A stretch of 17,936 nt of DNA from Oscillospiraceae bacterium (GTDB taxonomy: Bacteria > Bacillota > Clostridia > Oscillospirales > Oscillospiraceae). Below are positions 1-7,774 of this stretch, piece after piece. A program made the translations under genes and the position numbers. Positions within the stretch are counted from its first letter, which is position 1. Each line of letters starts with the position of its first letter. Under the pieces are notes generated by a model. It saw nothing but the letters and a program-made list of their open reading frames with translations. It made no database searches and was not told where the DNA came from. The DNA is taken from positions 1 through 17,936 of the forward strand of contig JAJBVW010000117.1 of assembly GCA_020866945.1 (NCBI GenBank), read 5' to 3'.

Positions 1-1586
1 TGCTTTTCAAGCTCTTCCAATGCTTTCAGCTCCTTTTCCATGTCGATGCGCGGGCACAGCACCGGCCCCTTGTGCACCTGCACCTGCGCGGGCAGGACGC
101 CGAACTGGGCGGCGTTGTCCCAGGTCACGTCCTCGGCGGACGCGCCGATCTGGGCAAAAATCTTTTCGCTGCTCTCCGGGATGAACGGGGCCAGCAGGGA
201 CACAGCCACCCGGATGGTCTCCAGCAGGTTATACATGACCGTTGCCAGGCGCTCCCGGCGGCTCTCGTCCTTGGCGAGCACCCAGGGCATCGTCTCGTCG
301 ATGTATTTATTGGCCCGGGATATGACCTTGAAGATGTCCACCAGCGCCTGCTGGGTGGCGAAGGCCTCCATGTCCTTTTCATAGATGTCCCGCAGCTCCA
401 TAACGGCCTGGAGTAGGGGCGCGTCCTCCGGCCCGGCCTCCCGGCCCGCGATGAGCTGTCCGTCCGGGAAATATTTCTCGCACATGGCAACCGTCCGGGA
501 CACCAGGTTCCCCAGGTCATTCGCAAGGTCGGCGTTGATGCGGTTTATGAGGGCCTCATTGGTGAAGTTGCCGTCGGAGCCAAAGGGGAACTCCCGCAGG
601 AGGAAGAATCGCAGCGCGTCCACGCCGTACCGCTCCGCCAGCAGATAGGGGTCAACGACGTTTCCTTTGGACTTGGACATCTTGCCGCCGCCGAACAGCA
701 GCCAACCGTGGCCATAGACCTTTTTCGGCAGGGGCATCCCCACGCTCATCAGCATAGCGGGCCAGATGATAGAGTGGAAGCGGACAATCTCCTTGCCCAC
801 GATATGCACGGCGGGCCAGTATTCCTCTACCTGGTCGTATTTGTCGTTCATGTAGCCCAGGGCCGTCAGATAGTTAAACAGCGCATCTACCCACACATAG
901 ACCACATGACCGGGGTCGAAATCCACGGGGATGCCCCAGGTGAAGCTCGTGCGGGACACGCACAAATCCTCCAGGCCCGGCTCGATGAAGTTGTGTATCA
1001 TCTCGTTGACGCGGCTGGCAGGCTCCAGGAACGTCCTGGACTCCAGCAGCTCCCGCACGGGCTTTTCATACTTGGACAGCCGGAAGAAATACGCCTCCTC
1101 CTCAGCGTGATGCACCTCCCGGCCGCAGTCGGGGCATTTGCCGTCCACGAGCTGACTTTCCGTCCAGAAGCTCTCGCACGGCGTGCAGTACATCCCCTCA
1201 TACTTACCCTTGTAGATGTCCCCGTTGTCGTACATCTTGCGGAATATCTTCTGGATGGCCTCCACATGGTAGTCGTCCGTGGTGCGGATAAAGCGGTCGT
1301 TTGAAATGTTCATGTGCTTCCACAGACCCAGAATGCCGCTCTTTCCGTCCGGGCCGGTGACGATATTATCCACAAATTCCTTGGGCGTGACGCCGGCCTC
1401 TTTCGCCTTTGTCTCAATCTTCTGGCCGTGCTCGTCCGTGCCGGTCAGAAACATCACGTCATAGCCGCACAGGCGCTTATACCGGGCAATCACGTCCGTG
1501 GCCACAGTACAATAGGTGTGGCCTATGTGCAGCTTGTCAGCCGGATAATAGATTGGCGTTGTGATATAGAATTTCCCCTTGCTCAT
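1..1586 (-). CDS. metG: methionyl-tRNA synthetase (3' end outside the window)
   Basis: Class I aminoacyl-tRNA synthetase that charges tRNA-Met in the cytoplasm. About 528 codons are visible and the frame is still open at the left edge, so the C-terminal part, including any tRNA-binding OB-fold domain, lies outside. The HIGH motif is intact at residues 20-23 and KMSKS at 302-306, preceded by a Gly-rich GGGK stretch. Two CxxC pairs (Cys134/137 and Cys151/154) form the zinc knuckle of the connective-peptide domain. The ATG at 1584-1586 has a strong GGAGGG Shine-Dalgarno five bases upstream, and the residues after it match the family N-terminus. It lies 52 bases after the VanW gene, with no terminator between them and no T-box-like leader, so it is probably the last visible gene of the operon that starts near 6480. 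Confidence 0.97.
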   Translation of the reverse strand, partial: MSKGKFYITTPIYYPADKLHIGHTYCTVATDVIARYKRLCGYDVMFLTGTDEHGQKIETKAKEAGVTPKEFVDNIVTGPDGKSGILGLWKHMNISNDRFIRTTDDYHVEAIQKIFRKMYDNGDIYKGKYEGMYCTPCESFWTESQLVDGKCPDCGREVHHAEEEAYFFRLSKYEKPVRELLESRTFLEPASRVNEMIHNFIEPGLEDLCVSRTSFTWGIPVDFDPGHVVYVWVDALFNYLTALGYMNDKYDQVEEYWPAVHIVGKEIVRFHSIIWPAMLMSVGMPLPKKVYGHGWLLFGGGKMSKSKGNVVDPYLLAERYGVDALRFFLLREFPFGSDGNFTNEALINRINADLANDLGNLVSRTVAMCEKYFPDGQLIAGREAGPEDAPLLQAVMELRDIYEKDMEAFATQQALVDIFKVISRANKYIDETMPWVLAKDESRRERLATVMYNLLETIRVAVSLLAPFIPESSEKIFAQIGASAEDVTWDNAAQFGVLPAQVQVHKGPVLCPRIDMEKELKALEELEK

Positions 1587-1638
1587 AGTTCCCTCCATGC
1601 CTGTTGATTCTTCTCGCTTCCGGCGCTCCCGCCGCGGC

Positions 1639-3675
1639 TTACGCCACGGCGGTCAGCTCCGTGTCAGTGGTTGTGTCGGTGCTGGTATCAGTCGTATCGG
1701 TACTCGTGTCCGTACCCGTATCGGTGCTTGTGTCGGTGCCGTCGGTACCGTCGTCCTCATCCGTGCCGGTGCCGTCGCCAGTGGACGTATCCGTTGCGGC
1801 GGGGGTTTCCGTCTCCGTAGGCGTTTCGGTTTCCGTAGGCGTCTCCGTGGCGGGCGTATCTGTCGCCGCAGGCTCCTCCGTCTCCGATGTGTCCGGCGGC
1901 GAAGCGGTAGGCTCTGCTGTGGCCGTAGGCGCGGGCGTGGCCGTGGCTGCGGCGGATTCCTTGTAGTATTTGCTGTAGGCCTCCTCCTCATAGCTTATCT
2001 GGTTGCCGTTCGCGTCATATACGGCCCGGTAGGTCTGGGCATAATAGCAGGTGTCGTCCTCCCAGGTGCTCGAGGAAATCTCCACATAGCTGCCGTCCTC
2101 GTCCGTGCCCCAGAGCTGAACGGTCAGATAGCCGCCGGAGACCCACGCCTTTATCTGGATGGGATAATTGCGGTTGTTGACAAACTTGAAATCCGGGCCG
2201 CCCCAACTGACCGTGGCGTCCAGGCCCCGGGGAAGATAGGACACCGTGAAGTAATGGCAGGAGCGGAGCGTGATTTCCAGGTTTGCATACAGCGCGCAGT
2301 AATACAGCGTGGAGCTGCCCTGGCAGATGCCGCCGCCGATGGAGTTGACGTGCTGGCCGTTTTCATACGCGCCCGCCAGCTGATAGCCCTTGGCGGAGGT
2401 GCGCTCCCCAAGGCAGTCGTTATAACTGAACTCCTCGCCAGGGTTCAGGACGGTGCCGTTCATGGCCTCTGCCGCCAGGGTGATATTCGTGATACGCGCG
2501 GAGGTGGAGCCGGAAAGGCTGGTGCTCTTTTCCGACAGCAAATCCGCGAAAAGGTTCTCCTCCAACAGGGCGCTGGTAATCTCCGGCTCGGTATAGATGA
2601 GGGCGATGACCACCGTCTCGCCGGTCTCCGCCGCCTCATACAGCGCCTTGGCAGCGTCGATGTCAAAGCTGACGCCGGTGACGCTCTCCGTGACCCCGCC
2701 GGTCTCGGAATCATATTCCGCGTTCACAGCCTCTACATAGACGGCGTCATAGATGGTCTGAAGAAGCGTGTCCACGTCCTCGTCGCTGCCGTCACCGCTG
2801 GCCTCTGGCGTGTAGTCGATGTCGTCATAGTTCTGGCTGACAAACGCCTCCTTGATGGCGGCGCAGACAGCCTCCTCATCCACCGTAACAGCGCCGCCGC
2901 CCTTGACGATGGTAACGGTGTCCGTGCCGATGGTGTATTCCGTCTCCAGAAGCTGCGTATTCACGACCTGGGCGGCCTGGGCCACCAGTGAGGCCAAAGC
3001 GTCCTCATCCAGGGAGGTATTCGCGCTCCAGGTCAGGTTCACGCCGCTGCTCCTGCAGGAGAGGTAGGTCTGGAAATTGCTCAAAAGGCCGCTGTCTCGG
3101 CCATAGGCATAGGCCATTTCCGCCGGCGCCTCCGCGCCCCCGTCTAGGCCCAGCTCCTCCGCCGTCACGGTCAGGGTGTCGCCGGTGGAGAAGTTCACGG
3201 TGACAGATGCGCCCTGATAGGGGTTCGCGCCTGCCTCCTCCAGCACCTGCGCGGCCTCCTCTACGGTAAGCCCCCCAACATCAATGCCGTTCACGGTAAT
3301 GTTCGGATAAATCGCGTCCGAATTGACCGCGCTGCTGGCCCAGGCCATGCCGCCGCCCAGCACCGCAATCAGCAGCACCACCACGATGACGACCGGGATA
3401 AGCCAGTGCATCCGGCCGGAACCGCCGCTGCTGCCGTACCAATCCTCGTAGCTGCTCTTATAGCCGTCGTCCTGGTCGTATCCCTGGTCATATTCCTGGT
3501 CGTAGTCCGGCTCGTAGTCCTCCTGATACCGGCCGCGCTCGGAGCGCTCCGGCTTTATTCTGACAGATCCGCCCCAGCGGCGGGATGTCTCCTCCTCCCA
3601 GTCCTGGCTCTCGTCCCAGTCCTGCTCCCGCTCGCGGCTGTCGTCCTGATATTCTTTTCTCTCATGCCTGCCCAT
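1639..3675 (-). CDS. membrane-anchored VanW/YoaR-like envelope protein
   Basis: 678-aa protein of the VanW family. The role of VanW in the envelope is not settled, and the name comes from accessory genes of some vancomycin-resistance clusters. Residues 1-90 are a very hydrophilic cytoplasmic segment rich in Asp, Glu, Arg and Tyr. One membrane helix (about 91-113) follows, then two probable peptidoglycan-binding_4-like regions (about 125-340). The VanW domain is at about 395-525, with the hallmark NPGEEFSYN and GGGICQGSSTLY motifs. The last 100 residues are low-complexity Thr/Pro/Glu, then Thr/Asp/Ser repeats, ending without a sortase signal. The ATG has an excellent AAGGAGG nine bases upstream (3685-3691). 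It sits 41 bases after hemW. No vanHAX or vanRS genes are nearby, so a housekeeping wall role is more likely than glycopeptide resistance. Confidence 0.93.
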   Translation of the reverse strand: MGRHERKEYQDDSREREQDWDESQDWEEETSRRWGGSVRIKPERSERGRYQEDYEPDYDQEYDQGYDQDDGYKSSYEDWYGSSGGSGRMHWLIPVVIVVVLLIAVLGGGMAWASSAVNSDAIYPNITVNGIDVGGLTVEEAAQVLEEAGANPYQGASVTVNFSTGDTLTVTAEELGLDGGAEAPAEMAYAYGRDSGLLSNFQTYLSCRSSGVNLTWSANTSLDEDALASLVAQAAQVVNTQLLETEYTIGTDTVTIVKGGGAVTVDEEAVCAAIKEAFVSQNYDDIDYTPEASGDGSDEDVDTLLQTIYDAVYVEAVNAEYDSETGGVTESVTGVSFDIDAAKALYEAAETGETVVIALIYTEPEITSALLEENLFADLLSEKSTSLSGSTSARITNITLAAEAMNGTVLNPGEEFSYNDCLGERTSAKGYQLAGAYENGQHVNSIGGGICQGSSTLYYCALYANLEITLRSCHYFTVSYLPRGLDATVSWGGPDFKFVNNRNYPIQIKAWVSGGYLTVQLWGTDEDGSYVEISSSTWEDDTCYYAQTYRAVYDANGNQISYEEEAYSKYYKESAAATATPAPTATAEPTASPPDTSETEEPAATDTPATETPTETETPTETETPAATDTSTGDGTGTDEDDGTDGTDTSTDTGTDTSTDTTDTSTDTTTDTELTAVA
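1645..1960 (-). repeat. low-complexity DNA encoding a Thr/Glu/Asp repeat tail
   Basis: The 3' end of the VanW gene is built of degenerate short units. On the plus strand it reads as repeated gtgtcggtg/gtatcggt-like blocks (about 1675-1740) and gtttccgt-like blocks (about 1800-1860). They encode runs of Thr-Asp/Ser-Thr and of Glu-Thr-Pro-Thr. Such a tract is prone to length change by slippage. The encoded tail is probably a flexible, strongly acidic, extracellular stretch. Confidence 0.7.
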
Positions 3676-3716
3676 ATCGCTATGCCTCCTTTTCTGTGGA
3701 TGTTATTGTCATTCCG

Positions 3717-4961
3717 TCATTCATCCTGCGAGGGGTGTATGATCTCGCCAATATCCCCGCCCATGGATTCCTCCATCCATGGCTTTCCGCTGATGCGGTG
3801 CTCCGCCTGGGCCTCCCAGAGCGAGCCAATGAGGATGTTTGAGACCAGAAACCCCGCCGGGGTAAAGCACCACCGGCCATTGAAGCTCTTTGTCCAGCCG
3901 TCCTTTTCATATTCCTTCAGCAGCGCCTCGATGGGGGCGAAGTCGCTGCGGTAGATTTTGTAGTATTCCTCCTGTGAGATGCCCTTGCCCCGGCGCATCC
4001 CCAGCATGAGATATTCCGCCGCTCTGTCCAGCTCCTCCAGGCGCTCGTATTCCTCCACCAAGTCTTCTCCCCGTTCCACGCCCCGGATGTAGCCCTCCAG
4101 GCTGCGCACGAAGCCGTAACGGGTGTTCCCTATGCAGGAATGGGCGCCCGGCCCGAAGCCGAGATAGTCATCCATATCCCAGTATTTCATGTTGTGGCGG
4201 CTGGCATAGCCGCGCTTGGCGAAGTTTGAGACTTCATACTGCTGATAGCCGTAGTGGGCCAGCGTCTCCACCGCGTAAAGATACATATCCGCCTGCTCAT
4301 CGTCCGTCGGGATGACCGGGCTGTCCTGGTATGCGTCATACATGGGCGTGCCCTCCTCCAGCTTCAGGCCATAGCAGGACAGATGCTCCGGCTCCAGCTC
4401 GATGGCCCGGGCCAGGGTCTGCGCCCAGTCGGCCTTCGTCTGGTTCGGCAGGCCGTACATCAGGTCGAGGCTCAGGTTGTCGAAGCCCTCGGCCCGTATC
4501 ATCTGCACCGCCTTTTTCACCTGCGCGAAGCTGTGGCGGCGGCCTATGATTTTCAGTAGGTCGTCGCTCGCCGACTGCATTCCAAGGGATATACGGTTGA
4601 CTCCCTCCTTCCGAAGCAGCCGCAGGTCATGGCGCGTCACGCTGTCGGGGTTGCACTCCACCGTGACCTCCGCGCTTTTCAGCACCTTGCCGAAGCGCTT
4701 CACGGCGTTGAATATCTCCGTAAGTCTCTTGGCCCCGTAATAGCTGGGGGTACCGCCGCCGAAGTAAATGGTGTCAATATAATAAGGGGACATGGTGGCC
4801 GCTGCCTCCTCAATATGCCGGAGCAGGGCCGCCTGGTATTTGTTCATACGCCCATCGCAGTTGGCAAGCGAATAAAAATCGCAGTAGCCACACTTCGACG
4901 CGCAGAAGGGGATGTGGATATATACCCCCAGGAGCTTATCCTCTTTTTCCTTTTCTTCCAT
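3717..4961 (-). CDS. hemW: radical SAM protein HemW (coproporphyrinogen III oxidase-like)
   Basis: 414-aa radical SAM protein. The 4Fe-4S/SAM motif CxxxCxxC is at Cys20, Cys24 and Cys27 within an HIPFC context and is followed by Asp-Phe. This is the HemW pattern; true HemN oxidases have a further Cys there (CxC). A GGGTPS motif at 68-73 follows, and a HemN_C winged-helix region lies near the end (about 330-395). HemW proteins are regarded as heme-binding chaperones rather than coproporphyrinogen dehydrogenases, so older 'HemN' names for this family mislead. An in-frame TGA four codons upstream restricts the start to this ATG or a later codon. The ribosome-binding site is weak (AGGA, about 14 bases away). 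It begins 24 bases after the AAA ATPase gene and precedes the VanW gene, so translation may be coupled within the operon. Confidence 0.93.
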   Translation of the reverse strand: MEEKEKEDKLLGVYIHIPFCASKCGYCDFYSLANCDGRMNKYQAALLRHIEEAAATMSPYYIDTIYFGGGTPSYYGAKRLTEIFNAVKRFGKVLKSAEVTVECNPDSVTRHDLRLLRKEGVNRISLGMQSASDDLLKIIGRRHSFAQVKKAVQMIRAEGFDNLSLDLMYGLPNQTKADWAQTLARAIELEPEHLSCYGLKLEEGTPMYDAYQDSPVIPTDDEQADMYLYAVETLAHYGYQQYEVSNFAKRGYASRHNMKYWDMDDYLGFGPGAHSCIGNTRYGFVRSLEGYIRGVERGEDLVEEYERLEELDRAAEYLMLGMRRGKGISQEEYYKIYRSDFAPIEALLKEYEKDGWTKSFNGRWCFTPAGFLVSNILIGSLWEAQAEHRISGKPWMEESMGGDIGEIIHPSQDE

Positions 4962-4985
4962 AGCTTTGCATCACATCCTGGGCGC

Positions 4986-6455
4986 TTATGGCGCTGGCTC
5001 CGGGTCAGGCAGAAAGTCCGCCTTCGTCAGCCGGGACAGCTCCTCCTTGGTGGGGGACTCCATGGCGGCCAGGCGGTTCGCCTGGCGGAGAATCATGCTT
5101 TCAAATTGGTTGCGCACATCCCGGCCATTGCCGAAATTCTCGTCGCGCCCCTCGTAGAGGGAATCGAAATATTCCCGGGAGAACGCCTCGCCCTCCTCGT
5201 CCAGCTCATAGCCGTTTTTGCGGCAGAGACTGTGGAAAATAGCGTTCAGCTGCTCGCCGTTATAGTCAGGGAATTCGATATATTTATTAAATCGGCTCTC
5301 CAGCCCGGGGTTGGAGGACAGAAACCGCTCCATGAGGTCTGTATACCCCGCGACGATAATCACAAGGTCGTCCCGGTGATCCTCCATGGCCTTCAAAATG
5401 GTCTCGATGGCCTCCCGGCCAAAGTCGTTCTCCCCGCCGCTGGCGAGGGAATACGCCTCGTCGATAAAGAGCACGCCGCCCAGAGCCGAGGTAATGACCT
5501 CCTGCGTTTTGATGGCCGTCTGGCCCACATATCCGGCCACCAGGCCGGAGCGATCCACCTCCACGAGCTGCCCCTTGGAAAGCGCGCCGATGGCGGCGTA
5601 TAACCCGCCCACCAGGCGGGCCACGGTGGTCTTGCCCGTGCCAGGATTTCCCGTGAACACCATATGCAGGCTCATGGGGGCCACGGGCAGCCCCGCCTCC
5701 TGCCGAAGCCTGCGAACCTTTATGAGGTTCATCATGCTTTTTATGTCTTTTTTGACGGCTTCCAGCCCCACGAGGTCGTCCAGCTCCGCCAGAAGCTGAT
5801 CGAGGCTCGGCTTTTCGGCCTCCGTCTCCTCCTTTGCCGCCGGCGCGGACTTTTCCGCTCCCTGGGGCGCGGCGGCAGCGGCGGGGGGATTTTTCTCCAT
5901 GAAGGGCCGCTCTGCGCTGGTGACGAAATTCTCAGCCTTCAGCGTAGGCTTTCCCGGCTTCACCCCGGCGGAATCGCACAGGGCCGTCAGCTTATCCCCG
6001 CATTCGGTGATATATTCCGCCTCGGCATAGGTGACATCATCGTCCACCGCCGCAAGGCAAAGGAGGATGTTCGTCAGCATCCGCACAAATATGCGCGAGC
6101 AGTCCGTTCCCTGGCGGGTGTCCTGCTCGGTCAGCGACCAGAAAAACAGGGGCGGCAGAAATTCCCCGCTCTCGCCCACGGCGGTGCTGAGCGCCCAGAG
6201 GAGCCAGTCCGGCTTCGGCTGCCCCTTGGAATAGAGGGCATTAAGCGCGTCCACGTGCTCCTGACCAAGGCTCGCGCTGCGGGCAAAAAGCTGCAGGGCG
6301 CAGTCTGAACAGAATTTGTCCATCTCCCCCGCAAGGCCCCGGCCTGCGGCACGGTAAAACGCCTCCGTATTGGCGACATAGGTTTTGTGAAGCTCCTCCG
6401 GGGAGCGTTTCCATTGTGTAGGCACAGCGTTACCGTCCCTTCCGGCATTTGTCAT
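4986..6455 (-). CDS. AAA+ ATPase of the CbxX/CfqX (SpoVK-like) family
   Basis: 489-aa protein. Residues 1-185 form a helical N-terminal region. A stretch near 125-165 (AAVDDD...AEAEYI) resembles the acidic helical pattern of TerB-like domains, but this is only suggestive. An Ala/Glu-rich linker (about 188-215) leads to a classic CbxX/CfqX AAA+ module: Walker A GNPGTGKT at 269-276, Walker B LFIDEA at 329-334, an arginine in SRFN at 387-390, and a sensor-2-like GNGRDVRN near 443-450. Related proteins include rubisco activase CbbX and sporulation protein SpoVK; the substrate here is unknown. It is the first gene of the probable AAA-hemW-VanW-metG operon. Its ATG has no recognisable Shine-Dalgarno, only AGCAAAAA, and lies about 25 bases from the predicted transcription start. 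Confidence 0.9.
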   Translation of the reverse strand: MTNAGRDGNAVPTQWKRSPEELHKTYVANTEAFYRAAGRGLAGEMDKFCSDCALQLFARSASLGQEHVDALNALYSKGQPKPDWLLWALSTAVGESGEFLPPLFFWSLTEQDTRQGTDCSRIFVRMLTNILLCLAAVDDDVTYAEAEYITECGDKLTALCDSAGVKPGKPTLKAENFVTSAERPFMEKNPPAAAAAPQGAEKSAPAAKEETEAEKPSLDQLLAELDDLVGLEAVKKDIKSMMNLIKVRRLRQEAGLPVAPMSLHMVFTGNPGTGKTTVARLVGGLYAAIGALSKGQLVEVDRSGLVAGYVGQTAIKTQEVITSALGGVLFIDEAYSLASGGENDFGREAIETILKAMEDHRDDLVIIVAGYTDLMERFLSSNPGLESRFNKYIEFPDYNGEQLNAIFHSLCRKNGYELDEEGEAFSREYFDSLYEGRDENFGNGRDVRNQFESMILRQANRLAAMESPTKEELSRLTKADFLPDPEPAP

Positions 6456-6487
6456 TTTTTGCTGACAGCGTACAGCGCACCGTTTAT

Positions 6488-6516
6488 ATTATATAGCAAA
6501 AATTCTGTCCTAACAA
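6488..6516 (-). promoter_or_regulatory. sigma-A promoter of the AAA-hemW-VanW-metG operon
   Basis: On the minus strand the -35 box TTGTTA (6511-6516) is separated by exactly 17 bases from a perfect -10 box TATAAT (6488-6493). Transcription should start near 6480, giving a leader of about 25 bases. It sits just downstream of the lipoprotein gene's terminator, as expected for the start of a new unit. Confidence 0.8.
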
Positions 6517-6528
6517 GACCAAAGACTG

Positions 6529-6557
6529 AAAAAAAAGGACGGCATTTGCCGCCCTTT
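6529..6557 (-). terminator. rho-independent terminator of the lipoprotein gene
   Basis: On the minus strand a GC-rich hairpin pairs 6548-6557 with 6534-6543 (one G-U pair, loop AAAT). It is followed by a run of eight T (6536-6529). It lies about 90 bases after the lipoprotein stop codon. Confidence 0.8.
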
Positions 6558-6577
6558 CCAAGGGAATATTGTCGGAA

Positions 6578-6629
6578 CCTTTAAGGAACCTCTGAATCAA
6601 TCCGACTTTGACTCCGCCGAGCGATTCAG
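6578..6629. repeat. inverted repeat after the lipoprotein gene
   Basis: The 7-base arms CTGAATC (6592-6598) and GATTCAG (6623-6629) flank 24 bases. Just beside them are a palindromic CCTTTAAGG and two GGAACC copies. It lies between the lipoprotein stop and its terminator and contains no gene. It could be an mRNA 3' structure, a regulatory site or a remnant of a mobile-element end; nothing here decides between them. Confidence 0.4.
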
Positions 6630-6646
6630 CGGTTTTCCAATTTTTA

Positions 6647-7567
6647 TCAGGACGCGGATATATCTCCCGTCCCGATGGGCTGATAAGCCTCCACGGCGTC
6701 CCGCGCCATGGCCAGAAAGCCGTCATAGGTCGTGTCATAGCTGTTGTCGCTCCACAGGAACACGCCTGACGCCTCATAGCCCGCGTCCTGGCCGTAAAGA
6801 TAGATGTTGGCCGCCGCCTCATAATCCGCCGCCTGGGCCTCCTCGCCGGAGACGGTATAGCTCTCCACGACCACAAGGCCGGTCTCCTCATCGCTCTCAA
6901 GATAGCGGGTGCAGACGCTGACCGGGGTCAGAACCCCGTCCTCACAGTCAAAGCGGACGATCTCATTCCAGGTGGATTCCAGGGTGCCGTTGGCGCTGTC
7001 CACCCAGAAGCACCAGCCGTCCTCCACGGTATAGCTGAGGCGGAATGCCTCAAAATAGCTGGTGCAGACGGAGACGGTGGTAAAATATTCCCCTCCGAAC
7101 GCGCCGGAGGCGCTGTCCAGCGTGCTGGAAACGCAGACCACCTGGCCGTCCACCCAGTCGAACAGCTGCGCCCCCAGTGTTGCGGAAGCACCCTGGTCGA
7201 AAACAATCATCTCCGGCGTGCCGTCCAAATCCAGGTCTACAAAGCCGACGCCGGTCATTCCCTCCGGCCACAGGGCCGCAAAAATGTCATAGTTGTCGTC
7301 CAGAAACGCCAAATAGCTGTCCTGCCAGCCGTCCGCCGCCTCTGGAAGATACAGCGGCTCCACGCTGGAGGGAATGGCGGAAGCGGCGCTCTCCTCCGTG
7401 GAGACCGACGCCGTCACCGTCGCCACCGCCGCCGCCGCCGTGGCCACAGGCTCCGCCGTGGCGGGGGGCGCGGTCACCTCGCTGGCTTCCCCCCGGCTCT
7501 GACCGCCGCAGGCACACAGACCGAGCAGTGTCAGCGCCGCCAATATGAACATGGTAAGTCGCTTCAT
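6647..7567 (-). CDS. putative lipoprotein with a Ca-binding-like DxDxDG loop
   Basis: 306-aa exported protein of unknown function. The start is the ATG at 7565-7567, not the upstream in-frame start at 7669. Only the internal start gives a signal peptide (Lys-Arg, then a hydrophobic stretch 4-17) and a lipobox (LCAC, lipidated Cys20), and a GAGG lies eight bases upstream of it. Residues 23-68 are an Ala/Thr/Glu-rich linker of the kind that spaces lipoproteins from the membrane. The folded part begins near 78. Asp111, Asp113, Asp115 and Glu119 form a DxDxDGxxE loop in the context GFVDLDLDGTPEMIVFD, as in EF-hand/FG-GAP-like repeats of many clostridial lipoproteins. The remainder is Tyr/Trp/Asp-rich with paired Cys. 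I do not recognise a specific family. It is monocistronic, with its own promoter and terminator. Confidence 0.85.
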   Translation of the reverse strand: MKRLTMFILAALTLLGLCACGGQSRGEASEVTAPPATAEPVATAAAAVATVTASVSTEESAASAIPSSVEPLYLPEAADGWQDSYLAFLDDNYDIFAALWPEGMTGVGFVDLDLDGTPEMIVFDQGASATLGAQLFDWVDGQVVCVSSTLDSASGAFGGEYFTTVSVCTSYFEAFRLSYTVEDGWCFWVDSANGTLESTWNEIVRFDCEDGVLTPVSVCTRYLESDEETGLVVVESYTVSGEEAQAADYEAAANIYLYGQDAGYEASGVFLWSDNSYDTTYDGFLAMARDAVEAYQPIGTGDISAS

Positions 7568-7615
7568 CTCTCCATCCTCACCCTCGCCTTTTATGTCAAT
7601 CTTTTTATGTAAATG

Positions 7616-7645
7616 ATTATAATCGACTTTTGGGGACAAAGTAAA
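7616..7645 (-). promoter_or_regulatory. probable promoter of the lipoprotein gene
   Basis: On the minus strand a perfect -10 box TATAAT (7616-7621) lies 18 bases from a -35-like TTTACT (7640-7645, four of six matches). The start would be near 7609, about 42 bases before the ATG. Two TTGTAAT-like direct repeats lie upstream (about 7659-7680) in an AT-rich stretch and could be an operator or an UP element. Confidence 0.55.
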
Positions 7646-7720
7646 TAGATATAGCCAATTTGTAATCAACTTGTAATATTATTAGCATTTTTTTAACTTT
7701 TTATTCTGCCTCCCTGGTAC

Positions 7721-7749
7721 TTGACATACGGGTTTAAAAGTGGTAAATT
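7721..7749 (+). promoter_or_regulatory. sigma-A promoter of htpG
   Basis: Perfect -35 box TTGACA (7721-7726), a 17-base spacer and a -10 box TAAATT (7744-7749, four of six matches). The last two bases of the -10 box are also the first two of the CIRCE operator, so a bound repressor would cover the transcription start. Confidence 0.85.
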
Positions 7750-7774
7750 AGCACTCAAAGAAACAGAGTGCTAA
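7748..7774 (+). promoter_or_regulatory. CIRCE operator (HrcA-binding site) upstream of htpG
   Basis: TTAGCACTC (7748-7756), nine bases, then GAGTGCTAA (7766-7774). This is an exact match to the CIRCE consensus, including the 9-base spacer. CIRCE is bound by the heat-shock repressor HrcA. Its position over the transcription start predicts repression of htpG in the absence of stress. Confidence 0.97.

Noticed and set aside
1587..1638. A T-box riboswitch in front of metG
   Set aside because: Only 52 bases separate metG from the preceding stop. A small CGGCG/CGCCG hairpin (1621-1634) exists, but there is no T-box sequence and no terminator.
1579..2991. A 470-codon open frame on the plus strand opposite the VanW gene
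   Set aside because: It is a GC-bias shadow. The minus strand has clear VanW motifs, a membrane helix and an AAGGAGG site, while the plus frame is Arg/Gly/Val-rich with no domain.
1639..3675. Part of a vancomycin-resistance cluster
   Set aside because: Only the VanW domain is present; no D-Ala-D-Lac ligase, VanH, VanX or VanRS gene lies in the window, and VanW-domain proteins are widespread in clostridia.
7568..7669. A longer start for the lipoprotein gene
   Set aside because: It would place 34 polar residues before a textbook lipoprotein signal peptide and would begin upstream of the predicted promoter's start site.
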